Shown here: piece by piece, positions 63,354-64,000 of the stretch
Position numbering within the stretch: the first letter of the stretch is position 1
How the letters are laid out: every line of letters begins with the position of its first letter
Assembly (NCBI GenBank): GCA_016719945.1
Contig: JADJYE010000008.1
Span: 372,001 to 436,000 of the forward strand
Direction of reading: 5' to 3'
Origin: Polyangiaceae bacterium
GTDB taxonomy: Bacteria > Myxococcota_A > Polyangia > Polyangiales > Polyangiaceae
DNA length: 64,000 nt
Translations under genes and position numbers: made by a program
The notes under the pieces: generated by a model
The model's database searches: none
The model's input: only the letters and a program-made list of their open reading frames with translations
Told to the model about the DNA's origin: nothing

Positions 63354-64000
63354 ATGCTGCGCATGCACCGGATGGCGACGGAACTCTCGAGCATCGACGA
63401 CCTCCCCTTCGAGGCGCTGGCGCAGGAGGCGCCCAAGCTGCGCGAGCGCCTGGGGCGGTTGCGCCGCTCGCTCGCTCGCTTCTTCGTCGGCCGCGAGCGC
63501 GTCATCGATCTGATGATGGTGGCCGCGGTCGCCCAGGAGCCGCTGCTGCTCGTCGGTGACCCGGGCACCGCAAAGAGCGAGCTCGTGACGAAGTTCCGTG
63601 AGGCGCTCGGCGTCCCCGACTCGGACTACTTCGAATACATGCTCACGCGCTTCACCGAGCCCAGCGAGGTCCTCGGCCCCATCGACGTCGCCCTGCTGCG
63701 CGACGGGCGCTACGTGCGGCGCGAGAAGGGCAAGCTCCCGACCGCGACCGTCGTCTTCCTCGACGAGGTGTTCCGCTCGAACTCGGCCATCTTGAACGCG
63801 CTGCTCACCGTCATCAACGAGCGGAAGTTCTACCAAGACGGCGTGCCGACGAGGGTTCAGCTCAAGGTGCTGTTCGCGGCGACGAACGAGATCCCCGAGC
63901 AGGCCGAGCTGGCTGCCTTGAAGGATCGCTTCTGCCTCAAGGTCGCCTGCAGGTCGGTGCAAGAGGACCACTTCCTGGAGCTCGTCGACGCGGGCCTCGA
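63354..64000 (+). CDS. MoxR-type AAA+ ATPase (3' end outside window)
   Basis: The first 215 residues of a MoxR/RavA-like ATPase. LARFFVGRERVIDLMMVAAV precedes Walker A in LLVGDPGTAKSELV; then LTRFTEPSEVLGPIDVALLR, Walker B in VVFLDEVFRSNSAILNALL, and sensor 1 in FAATNEIPEQAELAAL. MoxR ATPases act with von Willebrand A proteins, often encoded just downstream, which is beyond this window. Start is uncertain: ATG at 63354, 63363 and 63372 are in frame; no ribosome site is evident. It is transcribed away from the FtsH-centred operon 3.7 kb to the left and could be part of the same multi-ATPase system. Confidence 0.88.
   Translation, partial: MLRMHRMATELSSIDDLPFEALAQEAPKLRERLGRLRRSLARFFVGRERVIDLMMVAAVAQEPLLLVGDPGTAKSELVTKFREALGVPDSDYFEYMLTRFTEPSEVLGPIDVALLRDGRYVRREKGKLPTATVVFLDEVFRSNSAILNALLTVINERKFYQDGVPTRVQLKVLFAATNEIPEQAELAALKDRFCLKVACRSVQEDHFLELVDAGL

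Overview
The window is very GC-rich (about 70% by eye) and looks like a myxobacterium (Myxococcota, probably the Polyangia/Sorangiineae side). The signs are MYXO-CTERM-type sorting tails, large numbers of short lipoproteins, Ser/Thr kinases fused to PEGA or AgmX/PglI-type domains, sigma-54 activators fused to FHA, GAF or kinase domains, and DUF1552/DUF1592 haem-like proteins. There is no rRNA, tRNA, CRISPR array, IS element or phage region that I can see. Genes are densely packed, and many starts overlap the previous stop (ATGA or GTGA).

Layout. 0-9 kb: partial GT39-like membrane protein, trmB, a FAD oxidoreductase, a DUF4280 (PAAR-like) gene coupled to an exported metallophosphoesterase, an aldo/keto reductase-cysQ pair, and a PEGA-domain kinase. 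9-14 kb: small lipoproteins, a non-coding stretch with two covarying hairpins, and an esterase coupled to a TonB-dependent receptor that carries an in-frame stop. 14-29 kb: MYXO-CTERM and lipoprotein genes, panC-tmk-dnaJ-like operon, ppk1, a HEAT-repeat lipoprotein followed by an FHA-GAF-sigma54 activator, cysM-osmC, an unknown acidic-tail protein and a 108-bp tandem repeat. 29-39 kb: a five-gene leftward run (outer-membrane-type protein, 1493-residue kinase/ATPase/TPR/GAF/sigma54 regulator, AgmX-type kinase, ferritin-like lipoprotein, FG-GAP lipoprotein). 39-52 kb: hydrolase, DUF1592-DUF1552 operon next to a temptin-like MYXO-CTERM protein, prkA, M15-like peptidase, tsaC and others.

52.4-59.7 kb is the most interesting region: five overlapping leftward genes built around a soluble FtsH-like AAA+ metalloprotease with four proteins of unrecognised fold. 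This matches my memory of the FtsH/vWA/MoxR 'ternary' NTP-dependent conflict systems predicted by comparative genomics. A MoxR-type ATPase begins at 63.35 kb, on the other strand, and runs off the window.

A recurring oddity is that six coding regions are broken or start-less in a way that a single inserted base would explain, and one more is cut by one TAA codon. Either this genome is decaying in a strange way or, more likely, the assembly has insertion errors. Several functions below are therefore read across a frameshift. Another pattern is that many isolated genes have a -10-like hexamer only 6-8 nt before the start codon and no Shine-Dalgarno, which suggests leaderless transcripts.
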